A stretch of DNA of 64,000 nt from Oscillospiraceae bacterium (GTDB lineage Bacteria > Bacillota > Clostridia > UMGS1810). How positions within the stretch are numbered: the first letter of the stretch is position 1; each line of letters opens with the position of its first letter. The DNA is taken from positions 1-64,000 of the forward strand of contig SVJM01000002.1 of NCBI GenBank assembly GCA_015068975.1, given 5' to 3'. Positions 33,853 through 41,025 of this stretch are shown here, piece after piece. Position numbers and translations under genes: made by a program. The notes under the pieces were generated by a model, which did not search any database, was not told where the DNA came from, and saw nothing but the letters and a program-made list of their open reading frames with translations.

Positions 33853-35790
33853 TCAAATGTTTTTCATTTCTTCCATATTTTTCTTATGCTCTTTTATGTG
33901 ATTTTTAAATATCTTTGCCATATCCGGATTTTTCTTTTCAAACAGATAAAACTTAGTCTGAAGTGCATATCTCATATGTTCTTCATAATGTATCCTGTGA
34001 TCATCATACTCCTCAATGGTCGGAACAACATTTCTTTCAAAAAGCACATTTTCTCTCTTTGCCTTTTCTTCCTGAAGTGTTTCTGTATCGGCAATGTCAA
34101 TAGCATAATCGAGATTGAGAAACTCCTGTGCACGACGTCTTACCCTCAGAGGAATCTTACCGTGTTCATCTGTAAACAATCCCATAGAGTAAGCCTGCAA
34201 GAACTTCTGTTTCTGCGCTTCATAAGACTCAGTCAATTCATTTTGGGCAGCAAACTCCACATCAAAAGAAGTCACATCATCGCCTGTCCATACAATTACA
34301 TCAGAAAGATTATTGTATCCTGCAGTCTTAAGAACTCTTGGGTTTTTTGCAAATTGCTTATACATAGACAACCATATCTTTGCCATATCTTTAATAGCAG
34401 CACGAATATAATCACCCGTTGATGCAAGACGGATATTATCTATGTCCCGCAGGGTTTCCATAGCAGTTCCGCTGACAACACCTGACGGTGCAGATCCTAC
34501 TACCATAAGCTGAGAAATACCTGATACATACTCCATATCCCTCTGAAGCTGAATTCGTTCAGACAAAGCTTCGTTCGGAAAGCTTGATGATGGCACTCTT
34601 ACAGGTGGTTGACTCCCCTCTTTGTATACAAGAAGTGCACCGGCTTTGAGTCCATTCTCCTCATATTCCTCTATATCTATTGATCCTTCTTCAACAAAAT
34701 ACTCTCCTATTGCTATGCGCTTTATATACTCATGAATTCGATTTACACATGAGTTATACGCCTTTTGTAAAGGAATCAGATCTTCTATTATACTCTTTGA
34801 AAAAAACTGTCCGGCAGAGTTTTTGCACTTGAACTGGACCAATGGTATCGACGAATAAGGAAGATCAGAATAATGTATAAGCTTGTCCGCACAAATTATT
34901 ATCATTCTTCCCTTAGGATATCTCCTTGATGGTACTTCAAAATATGTGATAACTCTTGCTGAATTATCCTTCATGCAATGTGAGACAGCGGAACAAAAAG
35001 AATTGCTTGCGCTATTCTTATACATAGATAAGCATAAAGAATCAATCTTTTCACCTTTCACATTTACAGAGTACAAATCATATATTTCCTCAACAGATTT
35101 TACTTGTTCAATGATTATACTTCGCTGAGTATCAATGCCTGACGAAAACATATTGTCAGGATACACCTCATATGGAGATATGACGTTATAATCCACATCG
35201 CCTTCAAAGTAATAGTTATTTTCATCCTTTGTCACTGCATCACCAAGTACCGGATTCCACCAGCTGAGCAAAAATGCATTTCCGCATATTTCATTCCATA
35301 CAAGCGCAGATGCAATTTTTTCTTCAAATTGTGAATTCTTTTGCTTAAAGCGAATAATTTTTGAAGTTATTTCTGCCTTTGCAAAGTCGTCATCTTCATC
35401 TGTGGCCGGAACAGCATTCATTTTGAATTTAAGTTTCTTCAAATTAGCAATCCTTGCCTCTATAAGCGGCGAAATACGATTGAAGGTTTCCTTTTGTATC
35501 CAATCAGGAGAATATGCTTCATTGTCAATATCACCTGCTCTGTAGTCAGCAATGTCACAATATTGATTTCCTGCAAGGAAATTAGCATTTAAAAGCCACT
35601 GTCTCTCCACAGGCATTCTGTCAAATTTTCTTCTTTGAAGCTCTTTTTGTACAAAGCTTACCACATCATCTGCATAAATTTTTTCGTCTGTCATATGTGA
35701 AACATACCCATCGATGGTAGTTTTATCTTTTTTTGACATTATTTTTTTCATTTCCTGTAAAATTTTGTCTCCTATCATAAATCTGCTCAT
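33853..35790 (-). CDS. Phage portal protein, P22-like
   Basis: The 645-residue protein matches the large portal type of short-tailed phages. It has an N-terminal wing (RQWLLNANFLAGNQYCDIAD), a stem-clip region with PYEVYPDNMFSSGID near residue 205, ALLVYKEGSQPPVRVPSSSF near 390, and a crown helix region with SGVVSGTAMETLRDID near 455. A long acidic/basic helical C-terminus follows. Portals form the dodecameric ring through which terminase loads DNA. The ATG overlaps the stop of the upstream gene (TAATG). Identity as a portal is strong; the P22 label is from memory of the family. Confidence 0.85.
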   Translation of the reverse strand: MSRFMIGDKILQEMKKIMSKKDKTTIDGYVSHMTDEKIYADDVVSFVQKELQRRKFDRMPVERQWLLNANFLAGNQYCDIADYRAGDIDNEAYSPDWIQKETFNRISPLIEARIANLKKLKFKMNAVPATDEDDDFAKAEITSKIIRFKQKNSQFEEKIASALVWNEICGNAFLLSWWNPVLGDAVTKDENNYYFEGDVDYNVISPYEVYPDNMFSSGIDTQRSIIIEQVKSVEEIYDLYSVNVKGEKIDSLCLSMYKNSASNSFCSAVSHCMKDNSARVITYFEVPSRRYPKGRMIIICADKLIHYSDLPYSSIPLVQFKCKNSAGQFFSKSIIEDLIPLQKAYNSCVNRIHEYIKRIAIGEYFVEEGSIDIEEYEENGLKAGALLVYKEGSQPPVRVPSSSFPNEALSERIQLQRDMEYVSGISQLMVVGSAPSGVVSGTAMETLRDIDNIRLASTGDYIRAAIKDMAKIWLSMYKQFAKNPRVLKTAGYNNLSDVIVWTGDDVTSFDVEFAAQNELTESYEAQKQKFLQAYSMGLFTDEHGKIPLRVRRRAQEFLNLDYAIDIADTETLQEEKAKRENVLFERNVVPTIEEYDDHRIHYEEHMRYALQTKFYLFEKKNPDMAKIFKNHIKEHKKNMEEMKNI

Positions 35791-36053
35791 TAAAGATCAA
35801 AGCTCTCCAGCTTTTCTATATTTTCGCTTACATCAGCTTTATCAGATTTATATATATTTGATATTTTCTCTATATTCTTTATATCGATGAGTCCTTCTGC
35901 TACCAGATATCCTGTGCATGATGTGATGATTGCCCCCATTCCGGGTATAAATGAACCGGCTTTTATGAGAGATATACCACCGATAATACAGGACAAACTT
36001 ATAATAAATTTTCTGCTAAGCAGATTTTCAAATCTTGATAATTTTTTATTCAT
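35790..36053 (-). CDS. Small membrane protein, holin candidate
   Basis: The ATG at 36053 follows AAGGGGTGT (an earlier GTG in frame is less likely). The 87-residue protein has a basic N-terminus, one or two short hydrophobic helices (FIISLSCIIGGISLIKAGSF, then GMGAIITSCTGYLVAEGLI) and a charged tail. Size, topology and position next to the amidase gene fit a phage holin that releases the endolysin. It overlaps the portal gene start by one base. Confidence 0.55.
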   Translation of the reverse strand: MNKKLSRFENLLSRKFIISLSCIIGGISLIKAGSFIPGMGAIITSCTGYLVAEGLIDIKNIEKISNIYKSDKADVSENIEKLESFDL

Positions 36054-36070
36054 ACCCACACCCCTTAGTA

Positions 36071-36784
36071 TTATTTACCGAGAATGAGCAATGCATCTGA
36101 GACCATTTTTGCCGCTTCTGCCCTTGTAACATTGTCATCCGGCCTGAAATTGCCCGAGCCATCCCCGGTTACTATACCGTAATCATATAGCTTCTCAATG
36201 TATTTTTTTGCCCAATGATTTTTAATGTCATTGAACACTTCTTCTCTGTTTTCTTCCATTTTAGCCTCCACGGTCTTTACAAATTTGTCCCAAAGCTGAT
36301 TCTTTTTGTTGTTGGTTATAAAAGGCATTGGACACAGCTTATGTGTAACATCAAAATGACATATAAGCCTGTCTGTACCAAGTGAATACTTCTTTAGAAG
36401 ATACGCACAAAGTTCACAGGCGTTTTCAAATGTTTTGTCACTTATTGAATACTTTTCATTTTCATAATAAGACACCATTTCCACACCAATTGAATTTGAA
36501 TTTGTGCATATTCCGTTGAATGGTGCATTATGTGAATATGCTGTTTTGTCACCTGCGTGCCAGGCAACACAATTATCTTCAACACACTGCCATACAGTAT
36601 CTGAGCAATCTACAAAATAATGAGCAGACGCCCCTCTGTATGTGTCCTTAAAATACCTGGTGTTATCATATGCTGCCCCCTGGTAGTCTTTTTTGCCGGC
36701 TGTATAATGTACCACCACATAATTAATTTTTCTGTTGTTAATCTTTTTGAAATTAACAGTTGTGATATTTTTATTTATTTTCAT
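36071..36784 (-). CDS. Endolysin: N-acetylmuramoyl-L-alanine amidase with SLH domain
   Basis: The 237-residue protein has an Amidase_2 domain (residues 15-160) with zinc ligands in YVVVHYTAG and CHFDVTHKLCP and a central GVEMVSYYE. A C-terminal S-layer homology motif (about 180-235: FNDIKNHWAKKYIEKLYDYG with TRAEAAKMV) follows. Amidase cleaves the MurNAc-L-Ala bond. SLH motifs bind pyruvylated secondary wall polymer, so this enzyme would be tethered to the host wall. One SLH copy only is present; natural SLH anchors usually have three. No signal peptide is present, as expected for a holin-dependent lysin. AAAGGAG precedes the ATG. Confidence 0.9.
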   Translation of the reverse strand: MKINKNITTVNFKKINNRKINYVVVHYTAGKKDYQGAAYDNTRYFKDTYRGASAHYFVDCSDTVWQCVEDNCVAWHAGDKTAYSHNAPFNGICTNSNSIGVEMVSYYENEKYSISDKTFENACELCAYLLKKYSLGTDRLICHFDVTHKLCPMPFITNNKKNQLWDKFVKTVEAKMEENREEVFNDIKNHWAKKYIEKLYDYGIVTGDGSGNFRPDDNVTRAEAAKMVSDALLILGK

Positions 36785-36795
36785 ATAAATCTCCT

Positions 36796-37029
36796 TTACA
36801 GATGTGCCTTTTCATTAAGATATTTGTCAAGCTTTTCCTTAGCAACAGGTACACTATGATTTGCTCCCAACTGAATCAGTCCATCCAGACATGCAGATAA
36901 TGCAAAACAAAGTATAGCGTTTTCCTTTTTTATCCGTTCTATTTCTCTGTCCTGTTTCTGCTGCTTCAAAACCCATCTGTATACGGAGGTGAAAAGACCT
37001 ATAATCACTCCCAGCGAGCTGATAATCAC
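36796..37029 (-). CDS. Conserved small phage membrane protein, start uncertain (possible ATA start at 37062)
   Basis: The protein has a membrane helix, a polar helix (WVLKQQKQDREIERIKKENA) and the segment LSACLDGLIQLGANHSVPVA followed by LDKYLNEKAHL. This is a common clostridial phage family sometimes misnamed as a permease and usually found in the lysis cassette. The GTG at 37029 has no ribosome site. AGAGGTG at about 37073 is followed at seven bases by ATA (37062), and reading from there gives IIETEIIQKTAVIISSLG, which looks like the family's usual N-terminus. A holin-type or holin-associated function is likely. Confidence 0.65.
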   Translation of the reverse strand: MIISSLGVIIGLFTSVYRWVLKQQKQDREIERIKKENAILCFALSACLDGLIQLGANHSVPVAKEKLDKYLNEKAHL

Positions 37030-37086
37030 CGCTGTTTTTTGTATTATTTCAGTTTCTATTATATTTAATCACCTCTTTTTAACACA

Positions 37087-37389
37087 TCAGAAAGCAATTC
37101 TCATACATACTCTCTGTATTTTTGCACTGTGGTTTGATACTTTGATTGCTCTTGCCGCCTTATATGACGAAGTTGGACTTAGCCTTGTCCATATAGAAGT
37201 TTGTTTTTCGGGATAAGGAGAGTATGTCACAAAAAATGATACTCCCTTTCCCGAAGAAGAAACTCCTAAATTATAATGAAAATGCTTGCTCAGAATAAGC
37301 GGAAGCTCAACTATCACCACTTCTTCAGGTAAAAGCTCCTTTTCAAAGATATAATATCTTCCATATCTTTCTCTTAAGAAAACTTCCAT
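37087..37389 (-). CDS. Phage module protein of unknown function
   Basis: The 100-residue protein begins MEVFLRERYGRYYIFEKELL and is beta-rich and basic, with no membrane segment. Its ATG follows the stop of the zinc-ribbon gene directly and AAGGAAG lies upstream within that gene. The 57 bases between its stop and the next gene hold the ribosome site for the possible ATA-start gene. I do not recognise a family. A small virion-associated protein is plausible. Confidence 0.5.
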   Translation of the reverse strand: MEVFLRERYGRYYIFEKELLPEEVVIVELPLILSKHFHYNLGVSSSGKGVSFFVTYSPYPEKQTSIWTRLSPTSSYKAARAIKVSNHSAKIQRVCMRIAF

Positions 37390-37659
37390 TTATGCTTCTT
37401 CCTTATCGCACTTTGACATATGGATAAGAAGACCTTTTTTTGAACTGAATTCTTTGCCGCATTTAGTACAGACAAATCCTGTTTTAAAGGTTTCGTCTGC
37501 TTTTTCTTTAAGCTCATCTATGCATTTTCGACATATAAGAAGTGAATTTCTGTGTTCTCTTTCTCTGGAAACACTCAGAACATTCCCCTGCTCTCTGTTG
37601 CCGCATATTTTGCATACATGTTTGGCAATTTTAATCCTCATTGGTTTACTGTTTACCAT
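37390..37659 (-). CDS. Small zinc-finger protein
   Basis: The 89-residue protein has two CxxC pairs in the first half (HVCKICGNREQ and LICRKCIDEL) and, near the C-terminus, CTKCGKEFSSKKGLLIHMSK followed by Cys, a C2HC zinc finger. It should bind nucleic acid or protein with one or two zinc ions. It sits directly after terminase large and overlaps its end by seven bases. HNH-type nucleases often accompany terminases, but no HNH catalytic motif is visible here. GAGGAG precedes the ATG. Confidence 0.65.
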   Translation of the reverse strand: MVNSKPMRIKIAKHVCKICGNREQGNVLSVSREREHRNSLLICRKCIDELKEKADETFKTGFVCTKCGKEFSSKKGLLIHMSKCDKEEA

Positions 37660-38975
37660 ATATTTCTCCTCTTATTTCTTTTAAGTATTTCCTTTTTGCT
37701 TCTTTCTACTGCACGGACAGTTTTGTCAGTGCAAATATCCTTTGGCTGTTCTTTTCTTTTGAAGTCGGCAAATCTGAAGGGTTGCACTGCATATCTCAGT
37801 GCAGCAATTGCATCATCAAAGCCTGTCTGTGGAGTATCGGTATACTCTCCCTTTACAGAGTCATATTCCCAGCGATAAACCTCAATTTCACTTATAAGCC
37901 CCCTGCATGACTCATCGATGTGGATTTTGTGACGTTTTAAAAAGTCAATCTGATCAAGCACCGACGATCTCTTAAGGTATCTGGTATTTTTGTCACTGGG
38001 AATCACTCTGTAGCCTGCCTTACGCCACATTCTTATTCTGTCAGGCTCTGCACAATCCGCATACATAGTTACATCCTTTGGAAATTCGCCCTCACTGATA
38101 CTGATAATTTCTGATGAATCAAGCTCTTTTACATATAGTTCTTTGATCACATAAAGTTCATCATCTTTCATTCCTACAAGTAAGATACAGTTCGCATGAT
38201 TAAATCCGAAATCCTGCCCCATTGATATATTGTCATAATAAAGCAAATCAGAATTTGTCTTTTCAATCACATAGTTGGAAAATATAACTCCTTCAGTTTC
38301 TCCCCACTCTCCAAGACCGTACACTCTGTACCCGTCCGGGTCGGTTAACTTTCTGCGTTCCATACGCATATAATAGTCCGAATCAATAAATCTGTTGTCA
38401 CGGTATGTAGAATGGTGGGTAAGCACATTTTCATCCTTTATGTCAAAAAACATCCTCTTGATCCAGTGTTTGTCACTGACCGGATTGAAGGTAAGCTTTA
38501 TCTGATAAAAAATACCCCGGGGAAGCTTACCTCTCAATCTGTCATCAATTATTTCGAAGTCCTCTTTTGATAGCTCTGTTGCTTCTTCTATCCATACATC
38601 AGTCAGCTTTCCCTTTTCGAATGTAACCGACTTAAGTTTTTCTCTTTGTCTGTCATCGTTCATCCCTGCAAACATCACACAATTTCCATTTATGCATTGA
38701 ATCTTCATAGGGCTTTTTGTATAAGCAAAATACTTATTTACCCCAAGCCTGTCTATAGCAGATATAAGCTCTGCAAATGTAGAATTACGGTTTGATTGCT
38801 CAATTTTACGTACGCAAAGAAGATTTCTCCCCTTATCCTTTAGAAGCCTCAATATATACATCTGAGCTGTATCCACACTCTTTCCACTGCCGGCACTGCC
38901 CTTCATGGCAATGTATCTGCATCTGGATTTGTGTACATCCCTGAATGTATTATTGAAACTGACTTTAATCCTCAT
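37653..38975 (-). CDS. Phage terminase large subunit
   Basis: The 440-residue protein has the packaging ATPase in its N-terminal half: Walker A in MKGSAGSGKSVDTAQMYILR near residue 25 and a Walker B-like TDVWIEEATEL near 130. The RNase H-like nuclease follows: MGQDFGFNHANC near 250, ADCAEPDRI near 315 and TGFDDAIAALRYA near 405 supply the acidic metal ligands. It is of the PBSX/SPP1 type. It translocates DNA into heads and cuts the concatemer. AGAGGATTC lies before the ATG, which overlaps the end of the upstream gene. All motifs look intact. Confidence 0.92.
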   Translation of the reverse strand: MRIKVSFNNTFRDVHKSRCRYIAMKGSAGSGKSVDTAQMYILRLLKDKGRNLLCVRKIEQSNRNSTFAELISAIDRLGVNKYFAYTKSPMKIQCINGNCVMFAGMNDDRQREKLKSVTFEKGKLTDVWIEEATELSKEDFEIIDDRLRGKLPRGIFYQIKLTFNPVSDKHWIKRMFFDIKDENVLTHHSTYRDNRFIDSDYYMRMERRKLTDPDGYRVYGLGEWGETEGVIFSNYVIEKTNSDLLYYDNISMGQDFGFNHANCILLVGMKDDELYVIKELYVKELDSSEIISISEGEFPKDVTMYADCAEPDRIRMWRKAGYRVIPSDKNTRYLKRSSVLDQIDFLKRHKIHIDESCRGLISEIEVYRWEYDSVKGEYTDTPQTGFDDAIAALRYAVQPFRFADFKRKEQPKDICTDKTVRAVERSKKEILKRNKRRNIW

Positions 38976-39369
38976 CTGAATCCTCTTTTATGCGTATTTC
39001 ATTTGTTTCATCGCCATAATCAATAACAAAGATCATCTTATCATCATCTTCTTTGTCATCATCTGCATTAAGCTTATCTTTGCACATTGAAACAACTGAA
39101 GTGATTTCAGACATTTTCGACAACTTCAGGTCATTGATTTTCTGTATAAGACAGTTCTTTTCTGTCCTGGACATATCCTCCTTGTCAAGGGAATTGATAT
39201 ACTCACTAAGATTATCAAGGACCTCTGTGTTTTCTGAAGCAAAGGATATCCTTTTATCGATAAGACTCAATGCATGATCAAGTATTTTTCCGGCCATATT
39301 CCCGATAGTTTCTGCCGTATCCTTGCATGGATCAGTCTCATTACGCATCTTCTTTTCATTATTCTTCAT
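38965..39369 (-). CDS. Probable terminase small subunit or packaging regulator
   Basis: The 134-residue protein is helical and charged (TAETIGNMAGKILDHALSLI, then NCLIQKINDLKLSKMSEITS) with an acidic C-terminal tail (NADDDKEDDDKMIFVIDYGD). It overlaps terminase large by 11 bases. Size, position and composition fit a terminase small subunit that recognises DNA or its ATPase partner. No clear HTH is visible, so the HTH protein upstream at 39401 may share or hold the DNA-recognition role. The family is not recognised by sequence. Confidence 0.55.
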   Translation of the reverse strand: MKNNEKKMRNETDPCKDTAETIGNMAGKILDHALSLIDKRISFASENTEVLDNLSEYINSLDKEDMSRTEKNCLIQKINDLKLSKMSEITSVVSMCKDKLNADDDKEDDDKMIFVIDYGDETNEIRIKEDSDED

Positions 39370-39400
39370 AGGTATATATACACCTTCATAAAGAGAACAT

Positions 39401-40018
39401 TCAGCTTGCCTTCACTTCAAACTTTGATAAATATTCATCCCATTGTTTTACCCGTTTCTTCAAGACCAATCCCAGATGTGAATCATCGTTTATATAAACG
39501 TCATTTCCTGCGAATTTTATTTTGAAATAGCATTTTTTGAGAAGCTTCCCATTGTCAAAAGTGATTGCTTTTCTTATATCCTCTTCTGTGACAACGCCCG
39601 AATAGCTCACAACGATATTCCTTAATGAAAACCCTCTCAGATACCAGAGGCACAGATTGTAATAGTGCTCAATCATTTCATCTGTGGTTTTGTAAGGTTT
39701 TTTCATCTTATAATCAGAGAATAATTCCTTAACCCATCTTGTTACAATGTGTCTTGGCACACCAAGATGCTCTGACATTTTCTTATATGACATCTTAAGT
39801 GCATTTTTTAAAATATAGTCTCTCTGAAATTCATCAGGCTTCATTTCGGATTGTTTTGGCCTTTTTAAGGAAAGCTTCTTTGCGATCTTGTTTACTGTCT
39901 TTGCTGATGTGCCGAGTTTTGAAGCTATCGCTTTATCAGTGTAGCTTGGATACATATTTATTACTGAGTCCGCAAATTTTCTTTCGTAGAAAGAAAGCTT
40001 GCTTTTTAAATCTGTCAT
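39401..40018 (-). CDS. HTH DNA-binding protein at the head of the phage operon
   Basis: The 205-residue protein has two helix-turn-helix-like regions: YTDKAIASKLGTSAKTVNKI (residues 26-45) and SYKKMSEHLGVPRHIVTRWV (about 76-95). A basic C-terminal half follows (NDVYINDDSHLGLVLKKRVK). It is the first gene after the divergent promoter region and is led by AAGGGGTG. It could be a transcription activator of the late genes or a terminase small subunit with HTH domains; both kinds sit here in phages. I cannot choose between them. Confidence 0.6.
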   Translation of the reverse strand: MTDLKSKLSFYERKFADSVINMYPSYTDKAIASKLGTSAKTVNKIAKKLSLKRPKQSEMKPDEFQRDYILKNALKMSYKKMSEHLGVPRHIVTRWVKELFSDYKMKKPYKTTDEMIEHYYNLCLWYLRGFSLRNIVVSYSGVVTEEDIRKAITFDNGKLLKKCYFKIKFAGNDVYINDDSHLGLVLKKRVKQWDEYLSKFEVKAS

Positions 40019-40231
40019 AAAAACACCCCTTTTATCCTTTGAACGAAAGCCAATGCTTTATACTGATATTTTACAAAGTTTTTTGTCCGAAATTTGGTAC
40101 AATAAGTATTTTCTTTAAAATAATTATGAATTTTGACAAAACAAATAAGAAAAACATACAAAAGAAAAGTGTTTTATCACACATTGTGTAAATTTTCGAA
40201 AACTTCACGGTTTGTGTTTTGGTATGGGCTA

Positions 40232-40259
40232 ATTCTATCATCGATTTTTCTTTTGTCAA
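40232..40259 (-). promoter_or_regulatory. Promoter for the phage operon
   Basis: On the minus strand TTGACA (40254-40259), a 16-base spacer and TAGAAT (40232-40237). It would drive the operon starting at 40018 with a leader of about 200 bases. The leader holds no obvious gene. Confidence 0.6.
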
Positions 40260-40413
40260 ACTTGTAATTTTTTGAAGTTTTAACAAGATTTTTTCGCTCA
40301 ACAGAGCGGTTTGAGATTATTTTTCGACTAAAATTTATACAATTTGACAGATTCACAAAACGTGTTATAATTTTGACATAAACACAAATAATTCGACAAA
40401 AGGTGTGATAAAT
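40260..40413. promoter_or_regulatory. Putative operator region between divergent promoters
   Basis: The 84 bases between the two -35 boxes contain CTTGT...ACAAG at 40261-40287 and CGCTC-AACA-GAGCG at about 40295-40307, both inverted repeats. TTCGACAAAA-like words lie near 40324 and 40391. The repressor at 40414 would be expected to bind here. The exact operator is not determined. Confidence 0.4.
40344..40371 (+). promoter_or_regulatory. Repressor promoter
   Basis: TTGACA (40344-40349), a 16-base spacer and TATAAT (40366-40371): both boxes match the consensus fully. It ends 42 bases before the repressor start. Confidence 0.85.
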
Positions 40414-40761
40414 ATGTTTGGAAATGCTTTAAAAGAATTAAGAAAAAAACATAATCTGTCTCAGAAGGATCTTGCAAAAGAAATTGATGTTGCCCCAAGC
40501 ACCATAAGTATGTATGAAATGGGAAACAGAAGTCCAAATGATGAACTGTTAAAAAAAATTGCTACCTATTTTGACGTAAGCACTGATTATCTTCTGGGAC
40601 ATATAAGAAAAAATGATAATTACTCGGATGATACCTATGAATATCTTGAAAAAATCCGTTCTGATCAGGATATGAGGATTCTTTTTAAGCTTGCTTCCAA
40701 AGTAAATAAAGATCAACTGAATCTTGCAATTAAGTTTTTAGAAATGATGGAAAATGAATAG
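40414..40761 (+). CDS. Cro/CI-type (XRE) repressor
   Basis: The ATG at 40414 is favoured over a GTG at 40405 because AAAGG is then at workable distance. The 115-residue protein has a classical HTH in residues 5-60 (LRKKHNLSQKDLAKEIDVAP, then STISMYEMGNRSPNDELLKK) and a short helical C-terminal domain (YEYLEKIRSDQDMRILFKLA) that probably dimerises. It lacks a LexA/CI-type peptidase domain, so induction would not be by self-cleavage. The small ImmA-like protein following it is the probable anti-repressor. It very likely controls the divergent phage operon. Confidence 0.85.
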   Translation: MFGNALKELRKKHNLSQKDLAKEIDVAPSTISMYEMGNRSPNDELLKKIATYFDVSTDYLLGHIRKNDNYSDDTYEYLEKIRSDQDMRILFKLASKVNKDQLNLAIKFLEMMENE

Positions 40762-40774
40762 ACAGGAGAAAAAC

Positions 40775-41002
40775 ATGTATAATTTATCTGACAACATTTG
40801 TGTAAATATAATTGATATGCCTACTGTTATAAAAGGGTTTACAAAGCTTTGTGATTATGATTTCTATAATATATACATTAACGCAAAATATTCCCTTGAG
40901 GAACAGAAGAAAATTCTTAAACACGAATTAAATCATATACGAAGCAACCATTTCCATTCAGATAAATATGTAGAAGAATGTGAAAAAGAGGCAGATGAAT
41001 AA
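40775..41002 (+). CDS. Small ImmA/IrrE-like metallopeptidase
   Basis: The ATG at 40775 follows CAGGAG; an upstream ATG in frame overlaps the repressor stop. The 75-residue protein contains KKILKHELNHIRSNHF, an HExxH-type zinc motif, and closes with ECEKEADE, which would supply the third ligand. ImmA-type peptidases cut Cro/CI repressors to induce mobile elements. This is the short form often seen beside repressors in Clostridia, so it need not be truncated. The stop codon lies in a terminator stem. With repressor 13 bases upstream it forms a two-gene control unit. Confidence 0.7.
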   Translation: MYNLSDNICVNIIDMPTVIKGFTKLCDYDFYNIYINAKYSLEEQKKILKHELNHIRSNHFHSDKYVEECEKEADE

Positions 41003-41014
41003 TCTGCCTCTTTT
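40984..41014. terminator. Bidirectional terminator between phage module and recG
   Basis: AAAAGAGGCAGAT pairs with ATCTGCCTCTTTT around GAATA. The stem includes the ImmA stop codon. It lies between the converging genes. Confidence 0.88.
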
Positions 41015-41025
41015 AATATAAATAT

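Larger units (their letters stand above)
25057..41002. mobile_element. Compact phage-derived module (terminase, lysis, portal, capsid, short-tail genes, repressor)
   Basis: Twenty closely packed minus-strand genes (25057-40018) and two opposing regulators (40414-41002) sit between galE and recG. Recognisable parts are the terminase, an SLH-type amidase, a P22-type portal, a capsid protein and an M23 peptidase. Gene overlaps of a few bases and AGGAGG sites throughout suggest a working unit. I see no integrase or recombinase, no replication genes, no tape measure, sheath or long-tail genes, and no obvious attachment repeats at the ends. It may be a reduced prophage, a satellite or a domesticated particle. 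Ends are set by the flanking housekeeping genes, not by mapped att sites. Confidence 0.85.

Noticed and set aside
33886-34422. 178-residue plus-strand frame
   Set aside because: Shadow of the portal gene on the opposite strand; low-complexity hydrophobic translation and no ribosome site.
40071-40301. 76-residue minus-strand frame in the control region
   Set aside because: Spans the promoter and operator of the phage operon, no ribosome site, unlike any known protein.
25057-41002. Complete active temperate prophage
   Set aside because: No integrase, excisionase, replication or att repeats are visible, so I report a module of uncertain status instead.
40775-41002. Truncated pseudogene of a full-length ImmA
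   Set aside because: The frame has its own ribosome site, keeps the zinc ligands and ends in a terminator. Short ImmA-like proteins of this size are common next to repressors in Clostridia.
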